Shown in pieces: positions 28,401 through 36,523 of a stretch of 64,000 nucleotides of DNA. The stretch spans positions 1 to 64,000 of the forward strand of contig JANXAS010000013.1 in the NCBI GenBank assembly GCA_025062195.1, in the 5' to 3' direction. A program made the translations under genes and the position numbers. A model generated the notes under the pieces. It searched no databases. It saw only the letters and a list, made by a program, of their open reading frames with translations, and was not told where the DNA came from. Source of the DNA: Armatimonadota bacterium (GTDB lineage: Bacteria > Armatimonadota > Fervidibacteria > Fervidibacterales > Thermosaccharophagaceae). Each line of letters begins with the position of its first letter. The stretch's first letter is position 1.

Positions 28401-29065
28401 TAACGCTCCATCAGCTCTTTGTATTGCCTTGCCAGTTCAGCCTGTTCAGCGATCGCCCCAAGCTGCGCTTCAAGCTCATGCCTTATGTCCTTGAGCCTGG
28501 TGATGTTTCTCTCCGTCTTCTCAAGCTTTCGCATAGCTTCTAAGCGGCGAACCTGATAACGCTCTATACCAGCCACCTGTTCAAACAAGGCGCGCCTATC
28601 TTCAGGGCGTGCGGCAAGAATAGCGTCAACTTCATTTTGACCAATGAGTGTGAATGCGTCCGCCGATAGCCCAACATTAAGGAGCAAGTCTTGGATATCT
28701 CGGAGCCTACACGGTGTCTTGTTGATGAAATAATCGCATTCTCCCGAGCGATATATCCGCCTCGTTATTGAGACCTCGTTAAATCCGAGTGGGAGAGCAC
28801 CATCGCTGTTATCAAATACGAGCGTAACTTCAGCGATGTTCATGGGCTTGCGTTTCTGGCTGCCAGCGAAGATGATGTCCGTAGAACGAGCGCTCCTTAA
28901 TGCTCTATAGCTGCGCTCGCCAAGAACCCACTGTATTGCCTCAGCTATGTTGCTTTTCCCCGAGCCGTTTGGTCCGACTATGGCGCTCACTCCGGGCAAA
29001 AATTCAATCTCGGTTTTTGCAGCGAAGCTCTTGAAACCGTGCAACTCAACACGCTTTAGATACAT
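25481..29065 (-). CDS. smc: Chromosome segregation protein SMC
   Basis: The condensin ATPase that compacts and segregates the chromosome. From ATG 29065 (AGGAG upstream) the protein is 1194 residues. The N-terminal Walker A is GPNGSGKSN (31-39), two long coiled coils flank a hinge at about 500-660 (LSANYQLVAHLL through GGPISGGHEAHS), and the C-terminal head has LSGGERAMTA and Walker B CMLDEVDAALDD. The open frame extends to 29146 but the extra 27 residues are not SMC-like. It is the first gene of a minus-strand series with ahbC-like, the Pro/Gly-rich protein, dnaG and sigma; scpA and scpB are not in view. Confidence 0.96.
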   Translation of the reverse strand: MYLKRVELHGFKSFAAKTEIEFLPGVSAIVGPNGSGKSNIAEAIQWVLGERSYRALRSARSTDIIFAGSQKRKPMNIAEVTLVFDNSDGALPLGFNEVSITRRIYRSGECDYFINKTPCRLRDIQDLLLNVGLSADAFTLIGQNEVDAILAARPEDRRALFEQVAGIERYQVRRLEAMRKLEKTERNITRLKDIRHELEAQLGAIAEQAELARQYKELMERYRALQMGLLGWEWGIRQRRLQRLSEESEQWRERLQQVEGCISELERRRSEARVELQKLEEQLEQLRERSVRAVEMTKSLEGEIELTKQQQHHISERIEAEQSELQRALERQQALLNRLSDVREKMAELCRSVNECEHEQGEVLKELERIEAEVAAREAEVESLRSKHVEAMRAVTSLRNRLIDYAHTETALRLRLSELERERAELGEQAEALKVKMDEIDSESNAVRHKRADIQERLRTERLKLSELERFKDELRYKVATLRELLSGLRARLSALEENEATLQGIREGPKSVLMASRAGKLSANYQLVAHLLCVPGELEIAIATALGSAIEYIVTETAEGARAAINYLKQSRSGRATFLSLDFIRPNLRRSEDIERLIGEHSDGIIGWANELVEIADSYEAVREYLLGNVLVVRDMTVATDLGRRLISGIRIVTLDGELIIPGGPISGGHEAHSLHMLFARRREIEELRNRIRDIEARLQRCEAELREKSSEFERRKNTAEALIGELSELAELEARLDAEREALGRRSEQLNARLELLDMEQKQIEGEHERIINEVESCKSELREAENYAGRIEHDISEALRRMDELLKARDELRSRLSDVRMRLARLSEKLNSAQSEEEEIHKLLEETEQRALRCRQIMVTLNAQLNELSLRLHRLEEEHKQLWRSRDEAESAFELWRKYRSELLSELDLVSAELRRLSEEKDSIESELNRIEVRKAETRSEGDELARRLVEEFCVTPQEALQCAEGLQHKQAAVEELNELKRKIEQMGTVNVGVIEEYERLSSRIEYLKEQERDLEGAREDLHTIIRQIDDETRSHLIKTVMAVECEFQALFSKVFDGGEVHLALTDTEDITRAGVEVRVRPPGKAMQDLLVLSGGERAMTAICLLFAMLSVRPVPFCMLDEVDAALDDTNVSKFAGLLKEFSRRSQFIIITHNQGTLEVVDRIYGVTMDDDGVSRMLSLSLEEAASSVAG

Positions 29066-29345
29066 CGTTGCTTCATCTCCTGCTGCATATGATGCGCTTG
29101 TATTTACCCGCGCAGAGAGCTTTGCCTTGCAGACTAAAACACTCAATGCAAATTTTAGCGACTCAATACCAGCTTAACCACGCTCAACCACACGAGGAGT
29201 TACACAACTGAATGCAACGCATCATCACTTTGATTTCCATTTTCATTGTATTGGACTTGGGTCGTAAACGCTCCTCAACGCTCACATCTGGCATTTGTGG
29301 CAATCATTATCAGCCCAACAAATCTCAGTAACAATGACAGACGCT

Positions 29346-29600
29346 GATAAATCTCGGGGCGCTGCTATTTTAACGCCTGACTCTCAGTTCGGCAGGAGTT
29401 GACCCACCAGAGAAAAACCGAATTCACGGTCGGGCAGTAGCCCGAGCCTCCGATACACCGACAAATCTTTGAGCGAAGAGCTGGTCTGGTAACGCTGAAA
29501 GGAAAACGGACTAACCAGTAGCTGTTAGGCTGCTTTCGTTTTTTCTTTTTGGCTGGCTGTCGTCCGCCCATACAAGGTTGCACAAACTGCGCAACCCCTG
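29346..29600. other. Possible structured noncoding RNA in the gap upstream of smc
   Basis: The 29066-29610 gap holds no convincing protein. Within it are several self-complementary segments: a perfect six-base-pair stem with AGTA loop at 29430-29445 (TCGGGC/GCCCGA), a CCTAAC-type stem pairing around 29511-29531, and CCTG...CAGG at about 29377-29397. I could not match it to tmRNA, RNase P RNA, SRP RNA or a known riboswitch. A 72-residue minus-strand ORF here (29365-29583) is Arg/Lys-rich and not protein-like. The remaining 280 bp next to smc (29066-29345) shows nothing recognisable. Confidence 0.3.
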
Positions 29601-29610
29601 TTCACCTTAA

Positions 29611-32583
29611 TCATCTTAACCTTGCAACACATGTAGCCATTGCTGATCTGCCGACGCTATCCTCACCGATGACTTCAACAATGGCAACCGCCGCTACAAC
29701 ATCTTTCGGGATGGGGCAAAGAAGCGCTTGTGCGCCTTTCCTCATTTCACTTCTCTGAAGAATTGTCGCAATGACTCTTCCAGTTAACGCTCGCAGGCGA
29801 ACTGTCACAGCCATATCGGTGAGGAGCGTAAACCGTATGCTTAACCCGCCTCGGTTTGGCGTCGCAGAAAGCCCGACTATACTTGCCCTTGAGCCAGCGC
29901 CTGCCTGTGCAACCACTCGCAATTTGTGCGGTTCGCTGCGCCGAGGGAGGAAAACAAAGCTGTAGCGGCGCATGCATATAGCCTTGCCTGTATTAACATC
30001 AACCAGCGTGAGGCGATATGATGAAGGCACTTCAAATGCGCCCTCCCAAGAGAGGATAACATCATCCAAATTTGCATCCACGACAATATCCCAAGAAGCG
30101 TAAGCACTATATTGCTGAACGGCGACTTCATACTCAGCCGACCTGCTTCCAAATAACTTTTGCAGGGCGAAACAACGCACCTTCGCGTTCGGCGGTGAAG
30201 GTGGCTTCAACACATCAAGGGCATCATGAGAGGCGCGCCCTAATGGCGACATCACCAATGTGACGGAATCGCTCTCGCCAGCGCAACTTGCCGTTAACCT
30301 GATTCGCCATACTTCCTCACTCGCGGGCGGTGCAAGATGCTTTGAGAGGGCTGATGAAAAACGCTCAACGGATCTAACTTCGTCAATCGGCGGCATGAAT
30401 CGCATCACAACATCTGTTGAGGTGGCAATCCAGAAGGCAGAAAACGGTTGCAACTCAAAGCTGTGTCCAACAGTTGCATATCTTCCGGCAGCGAATGGGT
30501 CGCTTGAGGGCAAGTAAATGAACGGCGGTGAAAGGACGATACCTTTCGCCAATGCGTCTTCAAGGGTCATTTTCACGCCGTTGTGAATAGCGAAGATAGA
30601 ACTCAGCCTGACGGGGACAGGGAATGGATTACCAAGCATGTGCCAAGAGATGTTGGTGCCATCCATTGGGAGGGAGACATCGTAAGGCTGTGAGGGGTCA
30701 ATCGGCTCTCCGGCATGCAGCACTGTCACATCGCCCTTCAATCGCACAAAATATCCAACACCGGCTGGCGGCGAGTTGACGCCAATGTTCTTCGGCCGGA
30801 ACGACGCGTAGCCATCACGGTCAGCTGCCGGGAATATGCGATATGCTGAAGCAGCATTGTCCCAGCGAGCCAACATCGCAGAATCGTCATTGAGCACAAC
30901 CCTTGGGTCATGTGATGCTGTCGCCATTGGGAGAGAGAGCATGCGAATGCCTCTGCTAATCTTGTATGGGACAACCTCAAAGGAGATTGACGATGAAGCG
31001 CTGTTGTCAAAGTTATCCTTCGCTGAGACCGTGATTGAGTGCCTGCCTGGATTCAGTGGCGCTTTTGGCTTCACTTTGAGCAATGCTGTTTGCGCATCGT
31101 AGTAGATCTCACCGGAACCCAATTTAGCCCCATCAACGCTGACTGAGATTGAAGCCTCATTTAAGCCGGCGTATCCATCATCCCTCACCTCAACGATGAG
31201 CATGGGATAAGTCAAATGCAGCTTTACACCATCAGCGGCTGGTATGAGAAAGCGAATGGTGGGCGGCAGCAAGTCCGTCCCGGAGCGAGCCGCAAGGAAT
31301 CTACCCCACTCACAATCCCTCCCAAAATCAAGGTCGGTGAGGTAACCGGGCTCAAAGCCCTCCGTTGGCGGAAAGTAAATTGCGATGCCGTGAGCGTTGT
31401 CCACATTGATGTCAAAGCCAGTCCTGTGAGCCTCAGCAAACAATGCTCCAGAGCCGTTTGGACCATGAGCTTTTATGACATTGCGTGCCGCATCTTTCAC
31501 CTCCTCGTCTGGGAAACGCTGAATAAGCAATTCACAGAAGTGATAAAGGTCACGGTAAATGTGTTCGGAAAACGACTGTGTCATTCGCCTTAATTCCTCA
31601 ATGAGGCTTGCATAACTTGAGAGCCTTTGCCTCAACTTCACGGAGAGGTCGCTAATGGCAGATATAAGCTTTTGCAGTGCATTAAGCCTGTAAACGGCGA
31701 TCGTGACAGAGCTGCCAGCGCCGTTTGTTGGTCTGCCAGGTTCATACGATGTGATGTAATGCTTGACGAACCTATGAAGGAAGTCCTCGGTGGAGATGTT
31801 TGGGTTTGATGTGAGGTCGCTCAAGAAACGGTCATATGGATACCCATCGTTTGGCTCTGACAATTGCGATGCAATGAGATACTTCGCTGCGTGCCTGACT
31901 TGATACGCATTCTCAATCATGCTCATCTCCGATGCGTCATAGCCGAGTATCTCAAGCGGTTTTTCGTTGAGGATGCCTCTTCGCAACTCCAAAAATGCCT
32001 CTTTAAGTTCGCGGTTTGAGAGATGGTCATTGAAGCTGTCGGAAAAGATTATTGCCCTGCGCAACAGCCCGCGCTCAAAAGGTCGCACACCGGAGCCGTG
32101 GTCTGACAGGATGAGGAAGTAGCGCTCTGCCGGATAATTGGCGACTGCCCATGTGACAAAATCAACGAGCGCCTTCTTTGTGCCCATGTTGAGCATGCCC
32201 ATTTCGGAAAGCACTTGTGAGCGAATGGTGTTATTGGGCAGCACATCTGGCGATGGGTCCTCATATGGGTCTCTCGTGACGAAGTAACGCCTCACACCAA
32301 CCCAGTTGTTATTTGAGGTGTCATACAGTGGCGAGCGTGAGAGTTGGGCAACAATCCTCACATCATTTGTTGAGCCTATCTTCTCCATCTCGTTTAAGTC
32401 CTTGATGAGGGCGCTCTCAAGGTCGTTATCACCGCACATGTAGACCATGACCGTCCACTTGCTTGGTTGCGCGGCGAGTTCAAAGAGCCACCCACCTAAA
32501 AGGGTGTGCAACCAAGCCGCTGTTAGCATGATTTGTTTCCACCCAACTTTCAACGCCCGAAATTTGCACAGCGGCCTACCCAT
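29611..32583 (-). CDS. Clostripain-like (peptidase C11) secreted protein with Ser in place of the catalytic Cys
   Basis: A 990-residue exported protein. The clostripain fold is shown by WTVMVYMCGDNDLE, the catalytic-His motif LILSDHGSG, and the second motif EILGYDASEMSMIENAYQV. In active C11 enzymes that motif reads DACLM with the nucleophilic Cys; here the codon is TCG (Ser), so thiol protease activity is unlikely unless Ser substitutes. Ig-like beta domains follow (about 440-540, DGYAGLNEASISVSVDG), and the C-terminus resembles a FlgD/sorting-type Ig repeat. The hydrophobic segment IMLTAAWLHTLLGGWLFELA acts as signal or anchor. The start is uncertain: ATG 32583 gives a charged n-region, while ATG 32529 follows GGTGG. 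It ends a three-gene minus-strand set. Confidence 0.78.
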   Translation of the reverse strand: MGRPLCKFRALKVGWKQIMLTAAWLHTLLGGWLFELAAQPSKWTVMVYMCGDNDLESALIKDLNEMEKIGSTNDVRIVAQLSRSPLYDTSNNNWVGVRRYFVTRDPYEDPSPDVLPNNTIRSQVLSEMGMLNMGTKKALVDFVTWAVANYPAERYFLILSDHGSGVRPFERGLLRRAIIFSDSFNDHLSNRELKEAFLELRRGILNEKPLEILGYDASEMSMIENAYQVRHAAKYLIASQLSEPNDGYPYDRFLSDLTSNPNISTEDFLHRFVKHYITSYEPGRPTNGAGSSVTIAVYRLNALQKLISAISDLSVKLRQRLSSYASLIEELRRMTQSFSEHIYRDLYHFCELLIQRFPDEEVKDAARNVIKAHGPNGSGALFAEAHRTGFDINVDNAHGIAIYFPPTEGFEPGYLTDLDFGRDCEWGRFLAARSGTDLLPPTIRFLIPAADGVKLHLTYPMLIVEVRDDGYAGLNEASISVSVDGAKLGSGEIYYDAQTALLKVKPKAPLNPGRHSITVSAKDNFDNSASSSISFEVVPYKISRGIRMLSLPMATASHDPRVVLNDDSAMLARWDNAASAYRIFPAADRDGYASFRPKNIGVNSPPAGVGYFVRLKGDVTVLHAGEPIDPSQPYDVSLPMDGTNISWHMLGNPFPVPVRLSSIFAIHNGVKMTLEDALAKGIVLSPPFIYLPSSDPFAAGRYATVGHSFELQPFSAFWIATSTDVVMRFMPPIDEVRSVERFSSALSKHLAPPASEEVWRIRLTASCAGESDSVTLVMSPLGRASHDALDVLKPPSPPNAKVRCFALQKLFGSRSAEYEVAVQQYSAYASWDIVVDANLDDVILSWEGAFEVPSSYRLTLVDVNTGKAICMRRYSFVFLPRRSEPHKLRVVAQAGAGSRASIVGLSATPNRGGLSIRFTLLTDMAVTVRLRALTGRVIATILQRSEMRKGAQALLCPIPKDVVAAVAIVEVIGEDSVGRSAMATCVARLR

Positions 32584-32619
32584 CTCCAAAAACCTGCCTT
32601 ATGCCAAAGTTGACCGCAC

Positions 32620-32889
32620 CTACAAGCTCTTAAGCCTGATGAGGCAATTCATAAGCTGTTCAACTGCTTCCTCAACATCCTCGGTGCGAGCTGTCACCGA
32701 AAAGAGCGTCTCAGCATAATTTCGCACACACAGCCTCCTTACTGTCTCAATGTGCTCTACCAGCCTAAATAGGCACTCAAACTGCCCTGAGAAGTCGTCC
32801 TCTTCAACCTTCTTACCCATATGCCTTGCTTCATTCTCCACGGCTTGAAGCAGCCTTATGATTCGTTGTTTCCTGTGCTCGGTGTGCAA
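32620..32889 (-). CDS. Small helical hypothetical protein
   Basis: An approximately 89-residue product, probably fully helical (RIIRLLQAVENEARHM, FECLFRLVEHIETVRRLC, EDVEEAVEQLMNCLIRL). I do not recognise it. Support for coding comes from a strong GAGGGTGG nine bases before TTG 32889 and from its tight fit between the glycerol-1-phosphate dehydrogenase stop (32923) and the clostripain-like start (32583). An upstream TTG at 32895 is also possible. It may be cytoplasmic, since no signal is visible. Confidence 0.5.
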   Translation of the reverse strand: MHTEHRKQRIIRLLQAVENEARHMGKKVEEDDFSGQFECLFRLVEHIETVRRLCVRNYAETLFSVTARTEDVEEAVEQLMNCLIRLKSL

Positions 32890-32922
32890 TGCCAAACACC
32901 ACCCTCAGCATCACGGTTTTTT

Positions 32923-34350
32923 TCAGATCTGCGAACGCTCCATAAGTTCATCAAGCTCATCGGGCAATATGCCAAGTTCGCTTGCCAAGTCAAGCACGGT
33001 ATACCTTGAGCGTATCGTGCGAGCCAGCATGACAGCCTCACGGAACTCACCCCGATTTATGCCCAACTCGTCAACTTTTGTTGGTGCGCCAGCTTCAAGC
33101 AACGCTTTGCGCAGCTCATCATGGCTTCGCAACACCTTGCAAAGCATTGACTTAGCATCCTCCCAAACTGAGATAGCGCATTCCACCCTGCGCAGGAACT
33201 CATCCTGCGATGCGGGATACTTCATTGCGAACTGCTCAAAGACGCGATTATAAACCTCGCCAAAGAAACGGCGCAGCCTCGTGATCCATTCATCAAGGGC
33301 TGTATAGCGCTGCGCTAACCCATAGGGGTTAAGCTTTCTCACATCAAGCTCAAACAGGCGCTCATAAAGCGCCACTGAGAATAGTGTTGCGACTCCAACC
33401 TGCGCGCCGTGAAGGTTCACCTTACGCCCGATGACACTCGCATGCATATCAAGGGCATGCGATATAAGGTGCTCACCGCCTGAAACAGGACTTGAACTGC
33501 CGGCTATGGTCATCGCTATCCCGGCGAGGCAAAGCGCTTCCATGAGCGCCCTGATAGCGGTTGGCTCACGACTTTTCAGTGCCGAGGCATTTTGCACGTA
33601 TAGCGGCTCCGCATGGGAGAGCAATTGAAGACAAAACTCGCATATGTGCTCCCCAAAAAAGATATGTGCAAGCATCCAATCGGCATTTGAGACTGGCTTT
33701 GAAATAGCATCGCCAAGCCCGGCAGCTATTAATTCATATGGCGCTTCACACAGCACCTTCAAATCTGCAAGAACAAAAACAGGCGGGTTGGCAGGCAATG
33801 TCATCTTCAACCCGCCGACGGTTAATGCAGCGATTGATGATGTGTAGCCGTTCATTGACGGCGCGGTAGCAACAACAGCATAGGGTTGGCTTGCCTTCGT
33901 GCTCACAAACTTAGCTATATCGTTAATTGTGCCTGAGCCGACAGCGAGCCAAAATTCGCCATGAGGGTTTGCAAGCGAAATCACTGCCTCACAAGTCTTT
34001 TCGTCCGCCCTCGGGTTATCAAGCACAATCTCATGGGGATGAATCCCGCTTGAGCGAAGTTCACTTGCAGCCTCTCTCCCACAAACTTCGTAAGTCGTGC
34101 TGTCAGCCAAAAGGTTACACTTGCCGGTCATGCCGTTGCGCTCGCACAGCTCGCTTAACAATCCAATTGCTTCATTCTCAACCACAACTTGCTTAGTAGG
34201 TATGAAATGCTCTCTTCCGCAGGCGCACTTGAAGCGTGCACCAAGCAACCCACACATTTTAAGCTCTGCATCACGCATCATGCTGTGCCATCTCCGCACC
34301 TTTAAACATGCCTCTTCAACAGCTGCCCAAGGTGATATAATGCGTATCAT
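32923..34350 (-). CDS. sn-Glycerol-1-phosphate dehydrogenase (EgsA/AraM-like)
   Basis: An iron-containing alcohol dehydrogenase-fold enzyme expected to reduce dihydroxyacetone phosphate to sn-glycerol-1-phosphate. The NAD(P)-binding motif is AVGSGTINDIAKF, with APSMNGYTSSIAA next; the metal ligands are Asp in GLGDAISK and His in GGEHLISHALD and NLHGAQVG. The C-terminal extension of about 90 residues has helix-turn-helix-like Leu-rich sequence. The reading frame extends to ATG 34404, which overlaps the divergent lgt start; I list ATG 34350, but the start is uncertain. AraM-type enzymes in bacteria make G1P lipids or phosphoglycolipids. No archaeal-type lipid synthase is in view. Confidence 0.8.
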   Translation of the reverse strand: MIRIISPWAAVEEACLKVRRWHSMMRDAELKMCGLLGARFKCACGREHFIPTKQVVVENEAIGLLSELCERNGMTGKCNLLADSTTYEVCGREAASELRSSGIHPHEIVLDNPRADEKTCEAVISLANPHGEFWLAVGSGTINDIAKFVSTKASQPYAVVATAPSMNGYTSSIAALTVGGLKMTLPANPPVFVLADLKVLCEAPYELIAAGLGDAISKPVSNADWMLAHIFFGEHICEFCLQLLSHAEPLYVQNASALKSREPTAIRALMEALCLAGIAMTIAGSSSPVSGGEHLISHALDMHASVIGRKVNLHGAQVGVATLFSVALYERLFELDVRKLNPYGLAQRYTALDEWITRLRRFFGEVYNRVFEQFAMKYPASQDEFLRRVECAISVWEDAKSMLCKVLRSHDELRKALLEAGAPTKVDELGINRGEFREAVMLARTIRSRYTVLDLASELGILPDELDELMERSQI

Positions 34351-34398
34351 TGAAGGTGAAGACCTTGCCTCAATTTCAAAGGGAAGGTAGCGGGCGCA

Positions 34399-35181
34399 AT
34401 GCATCCAGTTTTAATTCGCATTGGTTCGTTTGAGTTGCGCACATATGGTGTGGCGATCGCTCTTGGCTTATTAATAGGCTTAGCATGGTCAAGGCGCGAG
34501 TTCCAACAGCGCGATCTTCCGGTTGACTTCATTGGCATAGCAACCCTCGTTGTCGTCCCCACAGGGATTATTTGCGCGCGCATACTTTATGTTGCCCTCA
34601 ATTGGAATGAATATACAAACGCCCCATTGAATGCCCTCAATTTGCGTGCCGGCGGGTTATCGCTTTTTGGGGCACTCATTGGCGGCATAACAAGCCTTGC
34701 GCTGGTCTGCAAATTGCACGGCATCAACTTTTGGGAGGTAGGAGACGCCCTCTCACAGGGCTATATCTTGGCTTATGCGCTTGGGAGGGTTGGCTGCCTC
34801 TTCAATGGGTGTTGCATCGGCTATCCAACTGACCTGCCTTGGGCAATGCGCTTTCTAACCGAGGAAGGAACAATGACACCGCCATCTCACCCTGTGCCAT
34901 TGTATGAAATTGCAGGTGCGCTGCTTGTCTTCATCATTTTGAGGAAATTGCACAGGGTGAGAAGTTTCTCCGGTCAGGAGATGATTGTGACACTAATCCT
35001 GCACTTGCTCCTCAGATTCGCAAACGAGTTTTTCCGAAGGGGCATCTCAGCAAAGGTTATCGTCATCGGTTTGACACAGGCACAGCTTGCGTGCATTGTG
35101 GGAATTATAATTCTGGCATGGCTTTACTGGCACAGGAAGGTGAAGGGATGCGTGGCGATTACAGACACACGGTCATATTAA
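34399..35181 (+). CDS. lgt: Prolipoprotein diacylglyceryl transferase
   Basis: This inner-membrane enzyme transfers diacylglycerol from phosphatidylglycerol to the lipobox Cys of prolipoproteins. There are about seven membrane segments, and the Lgt signature GRVGCLFNGCCIG contains the essential Arg. In the second conserved loop, the E. coli GGMSFHGGLIG motif appears as GGLSLFGALIG, so the His is Phe, as in some other Lgt lineages. LYEIAGALLVF and a late RFANEFFR motif are present. The start overlaps the opposite-strand dehydrogenase reading frame, so promoters are shared or nested. Length 260 is normal. Confidence 0.9.
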   Translation: MHPVLIRIGSFELRTYGVAIALGLLIGLAWSRREFQQRDLPVDFIGIATLVVVPTGIICARILYVALNWNEYTNAPLNALNLRAGGLSLFGALIGGITSLALVCKLHGINFWEVGDALSQGYILAYALGRVGCLFNGCCIGYPTDLPWAMRFLTEEGTMTPPSHPVPLYEIAGALLVFIILRKLHRVRSFSGQEMIVTLILHLLLRFANEFFRRGISAKVIVIGLTQAQLACIVGIIILAWLYWHRKVKGCVAITDTRSY

Positions 35182-35378
35182 GAAAGCGCTTGCAGGCGCG
35201 CGTTGAGCGCCACAGGTGGGAGCTTTTAAAGAGGGCATTACCATCGTTGCGTCGGTTGCCATCCGGAGCATGGAAGAGACACATACGAAGTCTCTTTCTG
35301 CAACCGCGCATTGACGCTTCCGATATATGGATTATCCTAAACTTGCAACGGCAGCGCGGCAAACAGAGAAGTTATTGA
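35148..35378 (+). CDS. Small basic hypothetical protein overlapping the lgt end
   Basis: A 76-residue very basic product (MRGDYRHTVILRKRLQARVERHRW...LQRQRGKQRSY). AAGGTGAAGGG precedes ATG 35148, and the start overlaps the 3' end of lgt by 34 bases, which would fit translational coupling. No family is recognised, and composition alone could come from chance reading of a basic-codon region, so coding status is doubtful. Confidence 0.35.
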   Translation: MRGDYRHTVILRKRLQARVERHRWELLKRALPSLRRLPSGAWKRHIRSLFLQPRIDASDIWIILNLQRQRGKQRSY

Positions 35379-35411
35379 AATCCCATTGGTGCAATTGAAA
35401 GCATACATTGC

Positions 35412-36473
35412 TTATCGTGAAGACATCTCCTCTGCAAGCTCAACAAGCTTTAGGAAGTTTAAAGCAGCCCTCTCACCATAAGTCCCGGACGCTGTCCCGC
35501 TCAAGACGAAGCCATCCGGACCTGCAACCTCGATCAATTCCCTGCCGATGGAGAGAACAACTTCCGGCGGTTTGCTATTTAACACTTCCATATCGTCCAT
35601 ATTCCCAACAATGCACACTTTGCCACGAAGCAACCTTTTGGCCTCCGCCAAATTGCAATCGCCCCAAGGCGGAGACTCAAGCGGGTCAAGGGCATCAACA
35701 CCTATGTCAGCGATCATCCCAAGATAGCGCATGATCGGCCCATGGTTGTGATAATAGGCGATCGCACCGTATTCATGCATCAGAGCCACAAGGCGCTTAT
35801 CAAATTGGCGCACCAGAATATCAAACGCCTTGGGACCAAGTTGGACAGATGCATATTCGCCGCCGATTATCCTAAAGCCATCAACGCCAGCTTTGCAAGC
35901 TCTCTCAACAAACATCATCAAGCGCTCATTTGCCACGCTTACCAACTCAATCATGGCATCAGGCGCATCAGCCCAAAGTAGGCAAAAGTCTTGTGGAGAG
36001 AACCACTCTGCCGGAAAGCAAATAGCATTCGGCAACTCCCACAAAACTACACCCTCATCTCTAACCCTGTCCTTCCAATAGTTGAAGTTAGCAAGCGCTG
36101 CGTTGAACTCCTCATCGGATGGCGGCACATAGGTGATTGAGAGCAGCTTCTCCACATCGTCAGGTGACTTGCATGGGAACTCAATAGCTGCTCTCGTTAT
36201 TCCGGTTGACTTCACCAAGCGCTTAATATCGCCTTTCGGGGTGTGGTAGGTGATGGTTGTCAAGGCACCATCAGTCTCAACATCAAACTTCACTTCACTC
36301 CCAATGAAGCAATTGCAAGCACTGCCAGCGTAGATGATGATATCGGTGCGCTCAATGAGCAACCTCGCAAGCTCCCCATCCTTATCAAGCCTTCCGAGCC
36401 CCTGCGGCGATACAGGAATCCTGTCGGGCGAGCCACATGAAAAAGCACATAAGAGCCGTTCACGAGAGGTCAT
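35412..36473 (-). CDS. URO-D superfamily protein (methyltransferase-like, not HemE)
   Basis: The product has the barrel pattern of uroporphyrinogen decarboxylase relatives: MTSRERLLCAFSCGSPDRIPVSP, GFRIIGGEYASVQLGPKAFD, LMHEYGAIAYYHNHG, VDALDPLESPPWGD and the closing GPDGFVLSGTASGTYG. The HemE substrate motif (MRQAGR near the N-terminus) is absent, so it is unlikely to decarboxylate uroporphyrinogen. Related proteins MtaA/CmuA move methyl groups from corrinoid carriers, while many uncultured-bacterial paralogues are uncharacterised. ATG 36473 is chosen; GTG 36479 is a close alternative. It stands alone between a small gene and tadA. Confidence 0.75.
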   Translation of the reverse strand: MTSRERLLCAFSCGSPDRIPVSPQGLGRLDKDGELARLLIERTDIIIYAGSACNCFIGSEVKFDVETDGALTTITYHTPKGDIKRLVKSTGITRAAIEFPCKSPDDVEKLLSITYVPPSDEEFNAALANFNYWKDRVRDEGVVLWELPNAICFPAEWFSPQDFCLLWADAPDAMIELVSVANERLMMFVERACKAGVDGFRIIGGEYASVQLGPKAFDILVRQFDKRLVALMHEYGAIAYYHNHGPIMRYLGMIADIGVDALDPLESPPWGDCNLAEAKRLLRGKVCIVGNMDDMEVLNSKPPEVVLSIGRELIEVAGPDGFVLSGTASGTYGERAALNFLKLVELAEEMSSR

Positions 36474-36523
36474 TCCCACGATGACTCACCGAACCGCTCA
36501 GCATTTTCAACCTGAATAATAAC

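Noticed and set aside
29365-29583. 72-residue minus-strand ORF upstream of smc
   Set aside because: Arg/Lys-rich, no ribosome-binding site and overlapping strong stems; it looks like a by-product of structured sequence.
29346-29600. tmRNA, RNase P RNA or SRP RNA
   Set aside because: None of the conserved core sequences of these RNAs could be found.
35412-36473. Assignment as uroporphyrinogen decarboxylase HemE
   Set aside because: The MRQAGR substrate-binding motif is absent, so only superfamily membership is supported.
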